DNA of 64,000 nt from Mycobacterium sp. GA-1841. GTDB taxonomy: Bacteria; Actinomycetota; Actinomycetes; Mycobacteriales; Mycobacteriaceae. Positions 48,569-56,580 of the stretch are shown piece after piece. The notes below the pieces were generated by a model. It did no database searches, was not told the DNA's origin, and saw only the letters and a program-made list of their open reading frames with translations. The stretch lies in assembly GCF_001954135.1 (NCBI RefSeq), contig NZ_MBEQ01000108.1:1-64000 (forward strand), given 5' to 3'. Position 1 is the first letter of the stretch, and the number at the start of each line of letters is the position of its first letter. The position numbers and the translations under genes were made by a program.

Positions 48569-48602
48569 TTCGACCGGCGTCGAATCAATCCGCACCTAGC
48601 GT
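48566..48602 (+). promoter_or_regulatory. Operator dyad and -10 box of the MFS/ArsR operon
   Basis: TGATTCGA (48566-48573), a 6-nt spacer and TCGAATCA (48580-48587) form a perfect 8+8 inverted repeat. A TAGCGT box (48597-48602) stands 6 nt before the ATG of the MFS gene. The dyad covers the expected -35 region, so a bound dimer would block RNA polymerase. The ArsR-family protein encoded as the second gene is the natural candidate to bind it. Confidence 0.6.
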
Positions 48603-48608
48603 GCGGGT

Positions 48609-50000
48609 ATGGCACCACAACGCTCCCCCGTCGTCACGCTGATCGCAGCCTATCTCGGGCTGTTCGTCGGCCTGATCGACGCGAACGCCGTGAACCTGGC
48701 GCTACCGGTGATCGGTGATGACCTCGGCGGTGGAGTGACCGGCGCGCAATGGACCATCGACGCCTACAACGTGACGTTCGCGGCGTTTCTGCTCACCGCC
48801 GGATCGCTGGGTGACCGGTTCAGCCGGCGACGAATGCTGCGGATCGGTTTGGCGATCTTCGTCGCGGCGTCGGTCGCCTGCGCGCTGACGCCCGCACTGC
48901 CGCTGTTGTTGGCAGCACGGGCGATTCAGGGTCTGGGCGCGGCGATGATGTTGCCGCAAGGGCTGGCCATCGCCGCGGCGGTCTATCCAGACCCGCGCGG
49001 ACGAGCCCGGGTCACCGCGGCGTGGGCGATGGCCGCCGCCGGCAGCACCGCGCTGGGCCCCCTGCTCGGTGGAGTCGCCGTCCAAACTGTCGGGTGGCGG
49101 TGGATCTTCTGGGTCAACGTGCCCGTCGGCCTGCTCGCGTTGGTCATGAGCGTCTCGCACCTGCCCGATTCGCGCGATCCGGACGCCGCCCGCCTCGACC
49201 TGTCCGGTCAGTGCCTGGCCATCTTGGCACTCGGCGCCACGACGCTCGTCCTCGTCGAGGGGCATGGCTGGCCGTGGCAACAGACGGCGGCCCTCGGTGC
49301 CACGGCGCTGGCCGCATTCGTCGCATTCCTGAGTGCCCAACGTCGTAACCCGCATCCGATGCTGCCGCTGGATCTGTTCGGCAGCCGCCGACTGGTGGGT
49401 GCCCTGCTGGCCACGTTCGCGATGACGTTCGGCATCTACGGACTGCTTCTGGTGAACAGCTTTGCCTTCCAACAACTCCGGGGCGCCGACGGCTTGACGA
49501 CGGCGGTGCGGTTCCTCCCGATGGCGATCGTCTACCTGCTACTGATCCCCGTCACCAACGTCATGGCGCGCCGCACGGGACCACGTCCGGCGATGGTGGC
49601 GGGGTTGGTGCTCATGGCGGCGGGCTCACTGCTGTACGCCGGCGCCGGACCACTCGGCGACGTCGGATGGCTGGAAGCGTCATTTGTGCTCGCCGGTGCC
49701 GGGCTGGCACTGAACACCGGCCCGGCGGTGACGCTGGCGATGGATGCGATCCCGCCGGGGCGGACCGGCCTGGCCGCCGGTGTGGTGAATCTGGCCCGGC
49801 TGCTGGGTATCACTGTCGGGGTCGCGGTGTTGGGTAATGCCATGACAATCGTCGGCGGCGCGTCCGGGGTGCGGACCGCACTGCTGATTGGTGCGGCGTG
49901 TCAGTTGCTGGGCGCCGGGTTGGCCCGGTCGCTGACGCAGCCGGCGGCACCCGCGGGACGACGCGACCAGATCGTCGGGAAGGAGTCCTGCCATGCGTGA
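48609..50000 (+). CDS. MFS drug:H+ antiporter (DHA2-like, 14 TM)
   Basis: A 463-residue major facilitator protein with about 14 hydrophobic segments. DHA2 signatures are VGLIDANAVNLALPVIGDDL (motif near TM1, with the D-x-x-x-V-N-x-A-L-P pattern), LTAGSLGDRFSRRRMLRIGL (motif A) and TALGPLLGGVAVQTVGWRWI (motif C and following loop). It should export a toxic compound using the proton gradient. It is cotranscribed with an ArsR-type regulator (8-nt overlap), a typical self-regulated efflux module. No counterpart is recalled in the tuberculosis cluster here, so it is probably an insertion in the MGLP region. Confidence 0.92.
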   Translation: MAPQRSPVVTLIAAYLGLFVGLIDANAVNLALPVIGDDLGGGVTGAQWTIDAYNVTFAAFLLTAGSLGDRFSRRRMLRIGLAIFVAASVACALTPALPLLLAARAIQGLGAAMMLPQGLAIAAAVYPDPRGRARVTAAWAMAAAGSTALGPLLGGVAVQTVGWRWIFWVNVPVGLLALVMSVSHLPDSRDPDAARLDLSGQCLAILALGATTLVLVEGHGWPWQQTAALGATALAAFVAFLSAQRRNPHPMLPLDLFGSRRLVGALLATFAMTFGIYGLLLVNSFAFQQLRGADGLTTAVRFLPMAIVYLLLIPVTNVMARRTGPRPAMVAGLVLMAAGSLLYAGAGPLGDVGWLEASFVLAGAGLALNTGPAVTLAMDAIPPGRTGLAAGVVNLARLLGITVGVAVLGNAMTIVGGASGVRTALLIGAACQLLGAGLARSLTQPAAPAGRRDQIVGKESCHA

Positions 50001-50751
50001 GACACAGGAGCTCACCACCGCAGCCGAGTTGGACCTCTCCGCGGTGGCCGCGTTGCTGGCCGACCCGGCTCGCTGCAAGATCCTGCTGGCCCTCGACGAC
50101 GGCCGCGCGTTGCCGGCCAGTGTGCTGGCCGAGGAGGCGGGCATCAGTCGCCCGACGGCCAGCAGCCACCTGGGCAAACTCACCGATGCCGGGCTGCTCA
50201 CCGTCCGCACCCAGGGGCGTCACCGCTACTACCGGCTGGCGGGGCCCGAAGTCGGTGCGCTCATCGAGCAACTCGGCCGGCTGGCGCCGACGCGGCCCGT
50301 CACCTCACTGCGCGAGGGCACCCGTGCGGCGCGGCTTCGCTCTGCCCGCACCTGCTACGACCACATCGCCGGCCGGCTCGGCGTCGCGCTCATGGGCAGC
50401 CTGCTCGACCGGGATGTGCTCATCGGCGGGGACGGATGGTTTCGTTCCGGCGGTTCCGACCGGCTGAGCAGCCCCGGTCATGACGTGACCTATCAACTCA
50501 CCGACGACGGGCGCGCCCTGCTACGGCAGATCGGAATCGAATTGCCCACGGGCTCAAGGCCGCTGGTTCGCTACTGCATCGATTGGACCGAACAGCGCCA
50601 TCACCTTGCCGGCGGGCTCGGCCGCGCGCTGTTGGATCACTTCCTGGCCGCGGACTGGGTGCGTCGCGCACCACGCCACCGTGCACTCACCGTCACCGAC
50701 GCCGGCCGCGCCGCCTTGGGCGAGCGCTTCGGTATCGACTGGACCGGTTGA
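49993..50751 (+). CDS. ArsR/SmtB-family winged-helix regulator with extended C-terminus
   Basis: A 252-residue regulator, about twice the length of classical ArsR proteins. The winged helix covers about residues 15-85: LLADPARCKILLALDDGRAL, the recognition region LAEEAGISRPTASSHLGKLT and the wing LTVRTQGRHRYYRLAGPEV. The C-terminal 150 residues contain CYDHIAGRLGVALMGSLLDR and YCIDWTEQRHHLAGGLGRAL, a form seen in ArsR proteins that regulate MFS transporters; the His/Cys positions could bind a metal, but this is uncertain. A strong GGGAAGGAG site precedes ATG 49993. It overlaps the MFS gene by 8 nt. Confidence 0.9.
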   Translation: MRETQELTTAAELDLSAVAALLADPARCKILLALDDGRALPASVLAEEAGISRPTASSHLGKLTDAGLLTVRTQGRHRYYRLAGPEVGALIEQLGRLAPTRPVTSLREGTRAARLRSARTCYDHIAGRLGVALMGSLLDRDVLIGGDGWFRSGGSDRLSSPGHDVTYQLTDDGRALLRQIGIELPTGSRPLVRYCIDWTEQRHHLAGGLGRALLDHFLAADWVRRAPRHRALTVTDAGRAALGERFGIDWTG

Positions 50752-50811
50752 CACTGCCCCAGATCGGCCGATTGGCAGTCATCTGCGGCGGATACCAAGC
50801 AGAATCGGGGC

Positions 50812-51417
50812 GTGGTCCAGATCCGCCGGCATCTCAACACCGTCTGCGCTGCACTCGTCGGCGCCACGCTCACCCTCGGCGTGTCGGCCCCGGCAGCTGC
50901 CGAACCCAACGGCGCCGCCCCCAGCCTGCCCGCCTTCACCCCGCATCCCTCCGATTGGGCGCCGGACTACACGGTGTTCCCGTACAACCTGTGGCAGGTC
51001 CGTGTCACGCCCCAGCAGATCGATGCCCAGCGTGAGTCCTGCCAGTGGTTCAACGCCCAATACGGCACCCTGATGACCCAGATCGTGGGGTTCCAGCACT
51101 ACCTGGGCGAACATGATGACTACTGGACCGCGCCGGGCGTACAGGCGGCAGCCGACGCGGTGAAGGCCAACATCGACCAGTCGGCGGCGTTCCTGGATCC
51201 CCGGGCTCACATCTTGTACATCACCAATTACCCGGACCAGAGCCAGTATTCACCGCTGTACAACGGTGACTCGATCTATCACCTCTGGTATCAGCTGACC
51301 CAGATCAGCGACAAGATCGCGCAGAAACAACCGTCGGGCTTCATCAACGCCAACATCGCCACCGCCAACGTCTACGGCAACGTGATCCGCGACTCCGGGG
51401 TGTGCAACGGGGCCTGA
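50812..51417 (+). CDS. Secreted hypothetical protein (Rv3033-like)
   Basis: A 201-residue exported protein with a Sec signal peptide (RHLNTVCAALVGATLTLGVS, cleaved near APAAAEP). The mature part has two cysteines (RESCQWFNAQYGT and DSGVCNGA) likely to form a disulfide. It is rich in Tyr, Trp, Asn and Gln (DDYWTAPGVQAAADAV, YITNYPDQSQYSPLYNGD). I recall Rv3033 as a 182-residue exported protein at this place. Function unknown. The start is GTG 50812. Confidence 0.8.
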   Translation: MVQIRRHLNTVCAALVGATLTLGVSAPAAAEPNGAAPSLPAFTPHPSDWAPDYTVFPYNLWQVRVTPQQIDAQRESCQWFNAQYGTLMTQIVGFQHYLGEHDDYWTAPGVQAAADAVKANIDQSAAFLDPRAHILYITNYPDQSQYSPLYNGDSIYHLWYQLTQISDKIAQKQPSGFINANIATANVYGNVIRDSGVCNGA

Positions 51418-51422
51418 GGCCG

Positions 51423-52166
51423 TCAGTTGCTGTTGGCGGCTTTCTTGCGTTCGATGTCGGCCAGGGCCGCGGCCAGTTCGGCACGCTCGGCCGCTGACGT
51501 CTCCCAGTCCAGCTTGCGGTTCTTGACCACCTTGGCCGGAGCTCCCACGGCGATCGAGTAATCCGGGATCTCGCCTTTGACCACGGCGTGGGCGCCCAGC
51601 ACGCACCCGCGCCCCACCGAGGTGTTGCGCAGGACGGTGACCTTGGCGGCGACCCAGGTGTCCGGGCCGATCCGCACCGGGCCCTTGACGATGCCCTGGT
51701 CCTTGATCGGCATGTTGACGTTGTCCATCTTGTGGTCGAAGTCGCACACGTAGCACCAGTCGGCCATCAGCACGGAGTCACCGAGCTCGATGTCCAGGTA
51801 GGTGTTGATGACGTTGTCGCGGCCCAGCACCACCTTGTCCCCGATGCGCAGCGAGCCCTCGTGGCAGCGGATGGTGTTCTTGTCGCCGATGTGCACCCAG
51901 CGGCCGATCTCCATCTGGGCCAGTTCGGGGGTGCACTGGATTTCCACGCCCTTGCCGAGGAAGACCATCCCCCGGGTGATGATGTGCGGGTTGGCCAGCT
52001 TGAACTTCAGCAGACGCCAGTACCGGACCAGGTACCACGGGGTGTAGGCGCGGTTGTCGATCACCCATTTCAGCGAGGCCTTGGTCAAGAAGTCGGCCTG
52101 GCGCGGGTCCCGCAGGCGTGAGCCACGCCAGCGCTTGTGGATCGGTGCCCCCCACATCGTCGTCAT
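51423..52166 (-). CDS. Left-handed beta-helix (hexapeptide) acyltransferase (Rv3034c type)
   Basis: A 247-residue acyltransferase of the LbetaH/hexapeptide-repeat class, with repeats such as IGDKNTIRCHEGSLRIGDKV, VLGRDNVINTYLDIELGDSV and VRIGPDTWVAAKVTVLRNTS. SIAVGAPAKVVKNRKLDW ends the helix. Such enzymes transfer acetyl, succinyl or other acyl groups from CoA to sugars. In the MGLP neighbourhood it is a candidate for acylating methylglucose polysaccharide (acetate, propionate, isobutyrate or succinate decorate it); this is inference. A C-terminal alanine/lysine helix may extend the trimer. It converges with the Rv3033-like gene. Confidence 0.88.
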   Translation of the reverse strand: MTTMWGAPIHKRWRGSRLRDPRQADFLTKASLKWVIDNRAYTPWYLVRYWRLLKFKLANPHIITRGMVFLGKGVEIQCTPELAQMEIGRWVHIGDKNTIRCHEGSLRIGDKVVLGRDNVINTYLDIELGDSVLMADWCYVCDFDHKMDNVNMPIKDQGIVKGPVRIGPDTWVAAKVTVLRNTSVGRGCVLGAHAVVKGEIPDYSIAVGAPAKVVKNRKLDWETSAAERAELAAALADIERKKAANSN

Positions 52167-52296
52167 GGCCGGACAGCCTACGCGAGGACTCGCGAGGGTT
52201 CCCAGGTCGCTCTGCTCCTGTACCGCAAGGCCGCCGGGTTACCCTCACGTGGGTCACAAAAACGAGCCCGTGCGGGTTCGGCGACGAAAGGACATC

Positions 52297-53580
52297 GTGT
52301 TCCGGCGATACCTGGCACTCGCGGTCGCGGTGCTGTTCACGGGCCTGCTCGCCGGTTGCGAGAACACCGATTCCTGGGTGGACGCACACGCTGCAGAAGG
52401 CTGGTCGGCGCAATACGGGGATGCCGCCAACAGCAGCTACACCCGGTCCCCCGGTGCCGAGGCGCTGCGGCTGGAGTGGAGCCGGTCGGTCAAGGGCGAA
52501 ATGGGGGCCCAGGTGGCGCTCGGTTCGACCGGCTATCTCGCTGCCAACGCGCAGACCGCCGGCGGATGTTCGTTGATGGTATGGGAGGCCGACAACAACG
52601 GCCGCCAACGCTGGTGCTCCCGGTTGGTGCAGGGTGGCGGCTGGTCGAGCCCGCTGTTCGATGGGTTCGACAACGTCTACATCGGCCAGCCCGGCGCCAT
52701 CCTGTCGTTTCCGCCGACACAGTGGATTCGGTGGCGTCAGCCGGTGATCGGGATGCCCACCACCGCCCGGCTGCTCGACGACGGCCAGCTGCTGGTGGTC
52801 ACTCACCTGGGCCAAGTGCTGGTGTTCGACGGGCATCGCGGCATCGTCGAGGGAACTCCGCTGGATCTGGTGTCCGGCGTGGACCCGACCGATTCGCAGC
52901 GCGGCTTGAGCGACTGCCAACCGGCGCGATCCCGCTGCCCGGTGGCGGCCGCACCGGCGTTCTCCCACGAGAGCGGCATCGTGGTACTGAGCGTGTGGCA
53001 GCCTGGGGCCGAGGCCCCGGGGCTGGTCGGATTGCGTTATCACCGCGGGCAACAGACGTTGCTGACGCCGGCCTGGACCAGCGACGCGGTGGGTGGCGGG
53101 CCACTGGCGAGCCCGGTCTTGTCCGCCGACGGCTCGACGGTGTACGTCAACGGCCGCGATGAGAAGCTCTGGGCGCTCGACACGACCGACGGCTCACCGA
53201 AATGGTCGGTGCCCCTGACGTATCTGGCTCAGACGCCGCCGTCGGTGTCCCCGGACGGGCTGATCCTCGCCGGCGGCGGACCGGACGCCAAGCTCACCGC
53301 AGTGCGTGACGCCGGAGACCACGGCGAGGTGGCCTGGACCCGTGCCGACGTGGTGCCTCTGACCACCTCGAGCCGCGCCGGCAATGTCGCGTACGCGGTG
53401 GCCCGCGAGGGCGGCCACGGTCAGGCGCTGCTGGTGTTCGATTCCGGCGACGGGCACACCCTCAACACCTATCCCCTGCCCGAGGCCACCGGTTGGCCGG
53501 TCGGGGTGTCGGTCGGGCAGGACCACCGCGTGGTCACCGCGACGAGTGACGGTCAGGTATACGGCTTCGCGCCGCAGTGA
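52297..53580 (+). CDS. PQQ-type beta-propeller lipoprotein (Rv3035 type)
   Basis: A 427-residue lipoprotein with signal peptide LAVAVLFTGLLAGC (lipidated cysteine at about position 20). The rest is a beta-propeller with PQQ-like WD repeats such as GGPLASPVLSADGSTVYVNG and EKLWALDTTDGSPKWSVPLT. It has four extra cysteines (GGCSLMVW, RWCSRL, LSDCQPARSRCPV), likely disulfides. GTG 52297 is chosen because AAAGGA stands 6 nt before it; GTG 52249 is possible but would sit next to a TACCCT -10 box (52240-52245). It is divergent from the acyltransferase gene. Its activity is not known. Confidence 0.86.
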   Translation: MFRRYLALAVAVLFTGLLAGCENTDSWVDAHAAEGWSAQYGDAANSSYTRSPGAEALRLEWSRSVKGEMGAQVALGSTGYLAANAQTAGGCSLMVWEADNNGRQRWCSRLVQGGGWSSPLFDGFDNVYIGQPGAILSFPPTQWIRWRQPVIGMPTTARLLDDGQLLVVTHLGQVLVFDGHRGIVEGTPLDLVSGVDPTDSQRGLSDCQPARSRCPVAAAPAFSHESGIVVLSVWQPGAEAPGLVGLRYHRGQQTLLTPAWTSDAVGGGPLASPVLSADGSTVYVNGRDEKLWALDTTDGSPKWSVPLTYLAQTPPSVSPDGLILAGGGPDAKLTAVRDAGDHGEVAWTRADVVPLTTSSRAGNVAYAVAREGGHGQALLVFDSGDGHTLNTYPLPEATGWPVGVSVGQDHRVVTATSDGQVYGFAPQ

Positions 53581-53583
53581 CGC

Positions 53584-54273
53584 TCAGGCCAGGAAGGCTT
53601 CGACAGCGGATCTCGGGACGGTGGCCTGGCTGGCTCCGGCCGCCTCCGACAACAGTTCGCCCTGTCCGAAGAAGAAGATCAGCGAATCGTCGGTGATCGC
53701 AAAGTTCTGATAGTGCACCGGGTCCAGACCGACGGCGGGCGGGATCGCCTGCTCGACACCGGATTGCTTCTGCAGTTCCCGCTGCACGATCGGGAAGATC
53801 ACGTCCAGCGGCCGGGCACCCGGCTTGAACAAGGTGTCGAATGTGATCGGCGCCCGGGTGGTCACGTTGTAGTTGAACGCCTTGTACCAGGTCTGCGGAT
53901 GCGCGCCACCGACGTTCTGGTACACCTCGAACACCAGGCTCTGGGTGCGCGGCGGGGTCCCGGAGCTGTAAGCGGTGCCCTTGGCGTCCAGCACGTAGGG
54001 CTGGTCGCGGAATCCGGGCATGTCCGAGACGTTGACGAAACCGTCGCGGGTCTGGGTCAGGTACGCGGCGACGGGCTGTTGATCGGGGTAGCCGACCGGG
54101 AACGTGTAGTCCAGCGTGTAGGTGGCATTGGCGGTGTGCACCTGACAGATCTGATCGGCGTCGACGGTGCCGCCGAGGTCGGCGCAGGCCGACTGCGCAG
54201 CTGCCACCGGCAGGCCGAGCCAGCCGAGCAGCACACCGGCTGCCAGCAGCCCTGTCACAGGGGGAATTCGCAT
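53584..54273 (-). CDS. Secreted esterase-like protein (Rv3036c/TB22.2 type)
   Basis: A 229-residue exported protein with Sec signal GLLAAGVLLGWLGLPVAAAQ and a DUF3298/RsiV-like C-terminal domain (PITFDTLFKPGARPLDVIFP and NFAITDDSLIFFFGQGELLS). Two cysteines near the mature N-terminus (SACADLGG, QICQVH) may form a disulfide. The tuberculosis counterpart TB22.2 has been described as a secreted esterase. The start is ATG 54273, with AGGGGGAATTCG upstream. Confidence 0.85.
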   Translation of the reverse strand: MRIPPVTGLLAAGVLLGWLGLPVAAAQSACADLGGTVDADQICQVHTANATYTLDYTFPVGYPDQQPVAAYLTQTRDGFVNVSDMPGFRDQPYVLDAKGTAYSSGTPPRTQSLVFEVYQNVGGAHPQTWYKAFNYNVTTRAPITFDTLFKPGARPLDVIFPIVQRELQKQSGVEQAIPPAVGLDPVHYQNFAITDDSLIFFFGQGELLSEAAGASQATVPRSAVEAFLA

Positions 54274-54300
54274 CGTCAGTCGTCCTCGTAGGCGATCAAC

Positions 54301-54326
54301 GCACACCGGTCGAGATGCCGGTGTGC
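54301..54326 (-). terminator. GC-rich hairpin after the Rv3037c-type gene
   Basis: GCACACCGG (54301-54309) and CCGGTGTGC (54318-54326) are perfect 9-bp complements around an 8-nt loop. The hairpin lies 22 nt past the stop of the methyltransferase gene and before the TB22.2-type gene on the same strand. There is no T-tract. Confidence 0.55.
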
Positions 54327-54348
54327 TGGGCTTCAGGATACGTGCCGG

Positions 54349-55524
54349 TCACCGCGACGGCCGACAAATGAATGCTGCTGCCCTACCGGCCGCCCCGGAA
54401 CCGAGGCGGGTGATCACCACGGCCAGCCCTCGGGTGCCGCGCAACCGCATCCGGGATCGCAACGCGTCAGGGTCCACATTCACACCGCGCACGAGGATCT
54501 CCAGGGCACCCGCCGAGTGATCGGCCAGCGCCGACCGCAGCCGGCGCTCCTGGAAAGGCAGCTGGTCGAGTACTTCGAACCCACGCACCCCGGCGGGCAG
54601 CTCCTCGCCGGACAGATAGGCGATGTCGGGGTCGAGCTGCCACAGGCCGTGGCGGGCTGCATAGTGGCGCACCAGCCCGGCGCGTACCACTGCGCCGTCG
54701 GGGTCGATGATCCAGCGTCCGGCCGCAGCCACATCGCAGTCGTCGGGTTCGGCGTCGGTGAGTTCTTCACCGGTTTCCAGCAGGCTGGCGCGACGACGTA
54801 TGCCCGGTTCGGTCAAACCCGGTGACCACAGGCAGGCTTCTCGGACGCTGCCGCCGGCGGAGGTCACCTCGATCTCCCCGGCGAACCCCATTTTGGCGAG
54901 CTCGTCGAAATCGATTCCGGGAGCACACTTCACCACGAGGTCTCGACCCTCGTAGACGTCCAGGACGGCGTCGAGTGCCGGGGTGTAAGCCCGTGGGTCG
55001 AAGCGGCGCCGTCCACCGGATCGGCGGGCCGGGTCGATGATCACCACGGTGTCGCGGGTGATCGGCGCCAGCGCGTCGGCACGGCACAGCGGGACAGCGG
55101 CGCCACCGTCGTCGAGATTGTTGGCGGCCATCGCCAGCCGCACCGGATCGAGGTCGCTGCCGACCAGCTGCGCCGCGCAATCACGAAGCGCGACAAGCTC
55201 ACTGCCGATCGAGCAGGTGGCGTCGTGCACCCGGGCCCCGGTCAGTCTGCGCGCGCGGTGCGCGGCCACCGGTGCGGCCGTGGCCTGTTGCAACGCCTCG
55301 TCGGTGAACAACCACTGCCCCGGGTCGCCGAATTTGGCCTGCGCCCGTCGCCGCAATTGCACGGTTTCCACCAGCGCCGCCGCGTGGTCGCCGAATTGTG
55401 CTCGCACAGCAGCGATGTCGTTGACCAGGCTGGCCCCGGTGAGACGACGCTCGGCCACCTCACCCAGGGCTTGGATGCCCGCCTCGGATCGCAGGTATGC
55501 GACATCGGCGAGGCCGAAAGCCAC
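54349..55524 (-). CDS. THUMP-like SAM-dependent methyltransferase (Rv3037c type)
   Basis: A 391-residue protein with a central class I methyltransferase core: VHDATCSIGSELVALRDCAA (motif I), LVGSDLDPVRLAMAANNLDD (motif II) and VVIIDPARRSGGRRRFDP, a motif IV related to DPPR/NPPY types. The C-terminal LWQLDPDIAYLSGEELPAG and GALEILVRGVNVDPD belong to a THUMP-like extension. It may modify RNA or, as gene context has suggested, methylate a polysaccharide. GTG 55524 is chosen as it lies 8 nt after the previous stop, so the long upstream frame is not needed. Confidence 0.8.
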   Translation of the reverse strand: MAFGLADVAYLRSEAGIQALGEVAERRLTGASLVNDIAAVRAQFGDHAAALVETVQLRRRAQAKFGDPGQWLFTDEALQQATAAPVAAHRARRLTGARVHDATCSIGSELVALRDCAAQLVGSDLDPVRLAMAANNLDDGGAAVPLCRADALAPITRDTVVIIDPARRSGGRRRFDPRAYTPALDAVLDVYEGRDLVVKCAPGIDFDELAKMGFAGEIEVTSAGGSVREACLWSPGLTEPGIRRRASLLETGEELTDAEPDDCDVAAAGRWIIDPDGAVVRAGLVRHYAARHGLWQLDPDIAYLSGEELPAGVRGFEVLDQLPFQERRLRSALADHSAGALEILVRGVNVDPDALRSRMRLRGTRGLAVVITRLGSGAAGRAAAFICRPSR

Positions 55525-55532
55525 CCCACCGC

Positions 55533-56546
55533 TCAGGAGGGTTTGACCCCCGTGACCATCACGTTGTAGAACCAGCCCTTGGGCACGACACGACGCCACA
55601 CATTGGCGTCCACCCAACTCAGCGTGGTCCAACTGTTGAACGCGAACTTGGCCCAACCCCAGCCCAGACGTCCGGGTGGCACCGCGGCTTCGAAGGTCCG
55701 CACCGGCCAGCCCAACATGGCCGCGGTGAATTCCTCACTACCGGTGCGCACTTCGACCGCACCGGCGTTGGCGGCCATCCGCTCCAGGTCGGCGGGGTCG
55801 AACGTGTGCAGGTCGACCACGGCTTCCAGTGCTGCGGCGCGGGAGGATTCGTCGAGCTCTTCCTGTGGCCGGCGCCAACCGCTCAGCCAGGGCAGCTTGG
55901 TGAGGTTCGTGGTGGCGTGCCAGGTCAACGTGGACAGCTCGCGGGCGTACTTGTTGCCGACCGTGGTGGGCTCACCGGCGAAGACGAACCGCCCGCCGGG
56001 CTTGAGCACCCGCACCACCTCGCGCAGCGACAGCTCGACATCGGGGATGTGGTGCAGCACGGCGTGCCCGACGACCAGATCAAAGGTGTTGTCCTCGTAC
56101 GGGATGCCTTCGGCGTCGGCGACCCGTCCGTCGATGTCCAGGCCGAGGCCCTGCCCGTTGCGGGTGGCCACCTTGACCATGCCCGGCGACAGGTCGGTCA
56201 CCGAGCCGCGCCGCGCCACCCCGGACTGGATCAGGTTGAGCAGGAAGAACCCGGTACCGCAGCCCAGTTCGAGGGCCCGGTCGTAGGGCAGTTCACGCTG
56301 CTCGGACTCGGGGACGATCGCGTCGAACCGGCCGCGGGCGTAGTCGATACAGCGCTGATCGTAGGAGATCGACCACTTCTCGTCGTAGGTTTCGGCTTCC
56401 CAGTCGTGGTAGAGCACCTGCGCGAGCTTGCTGTCGTGCATCGCGGCCTCGACCTGTTCGGCCGTGGCATGCGGGTTAGGAGTCGGCATGCCGGCTGAAT
56501 CGACCGCCACATCAGCCTCGGTGCCGGAATCCTTGATGTCAGTCAT
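55533..56546 (-). CDS. Class I SAM-dependent methyltransferase (Rv3038c type)
   Basis: A 337-residue methyltransferase. The core starts at about residue 85: RALELGCGTGFFLLNLIQSG (motif I), SVTDLSPGMVKVATRNGQGL (motif II), FDLVVGHAVLHHIPDVELSL (post-I/IV) and VLKPGGRFVFAGEPTTVGNK. The roughly 80-residue N-terminal part is mostly disordered and acidic. The substrate is unknown. It precedes the THUMP-like methyltransferase with 8 nt between them and follows the EchA17-like gene by 34 nt, so all belong to one minus-strand operon. Confidence 0.88.
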   Translation of the reverse strand: MTDIKDSGTEADVAVDSAGMPTPNPHATAEQVEAAMHDSKLAQVLYHDWEAETYDEKWSISYDQRCIDYARGRFDAIVPESEQRELPYDRALELGCGTGFFLLNLIQSGVARRGSVTDLSPGMVKVATRNGQGLGLDIDGRVADAEGIPYEDNTFDLVVGHAVLHHIPDVELSLREVVRVLKPGGRFVFAGEPTTVGNKYARELSTLTWHATTNLTKLPWLSGWRRPQEELDESSRAAALEAVVDLHTFDPADLERMAANAGAVEVRTGSEEFTAAMLGWPVRTFEAAVPPGRLGWGWAKFAFNSWTTLSWVDANVWRRVVPKGWFYNVMVTGVKPS

Positions 56547-56580
56547 GAAGGGCAGCCTAACGGCCCGCCTCCGGTGGCCG

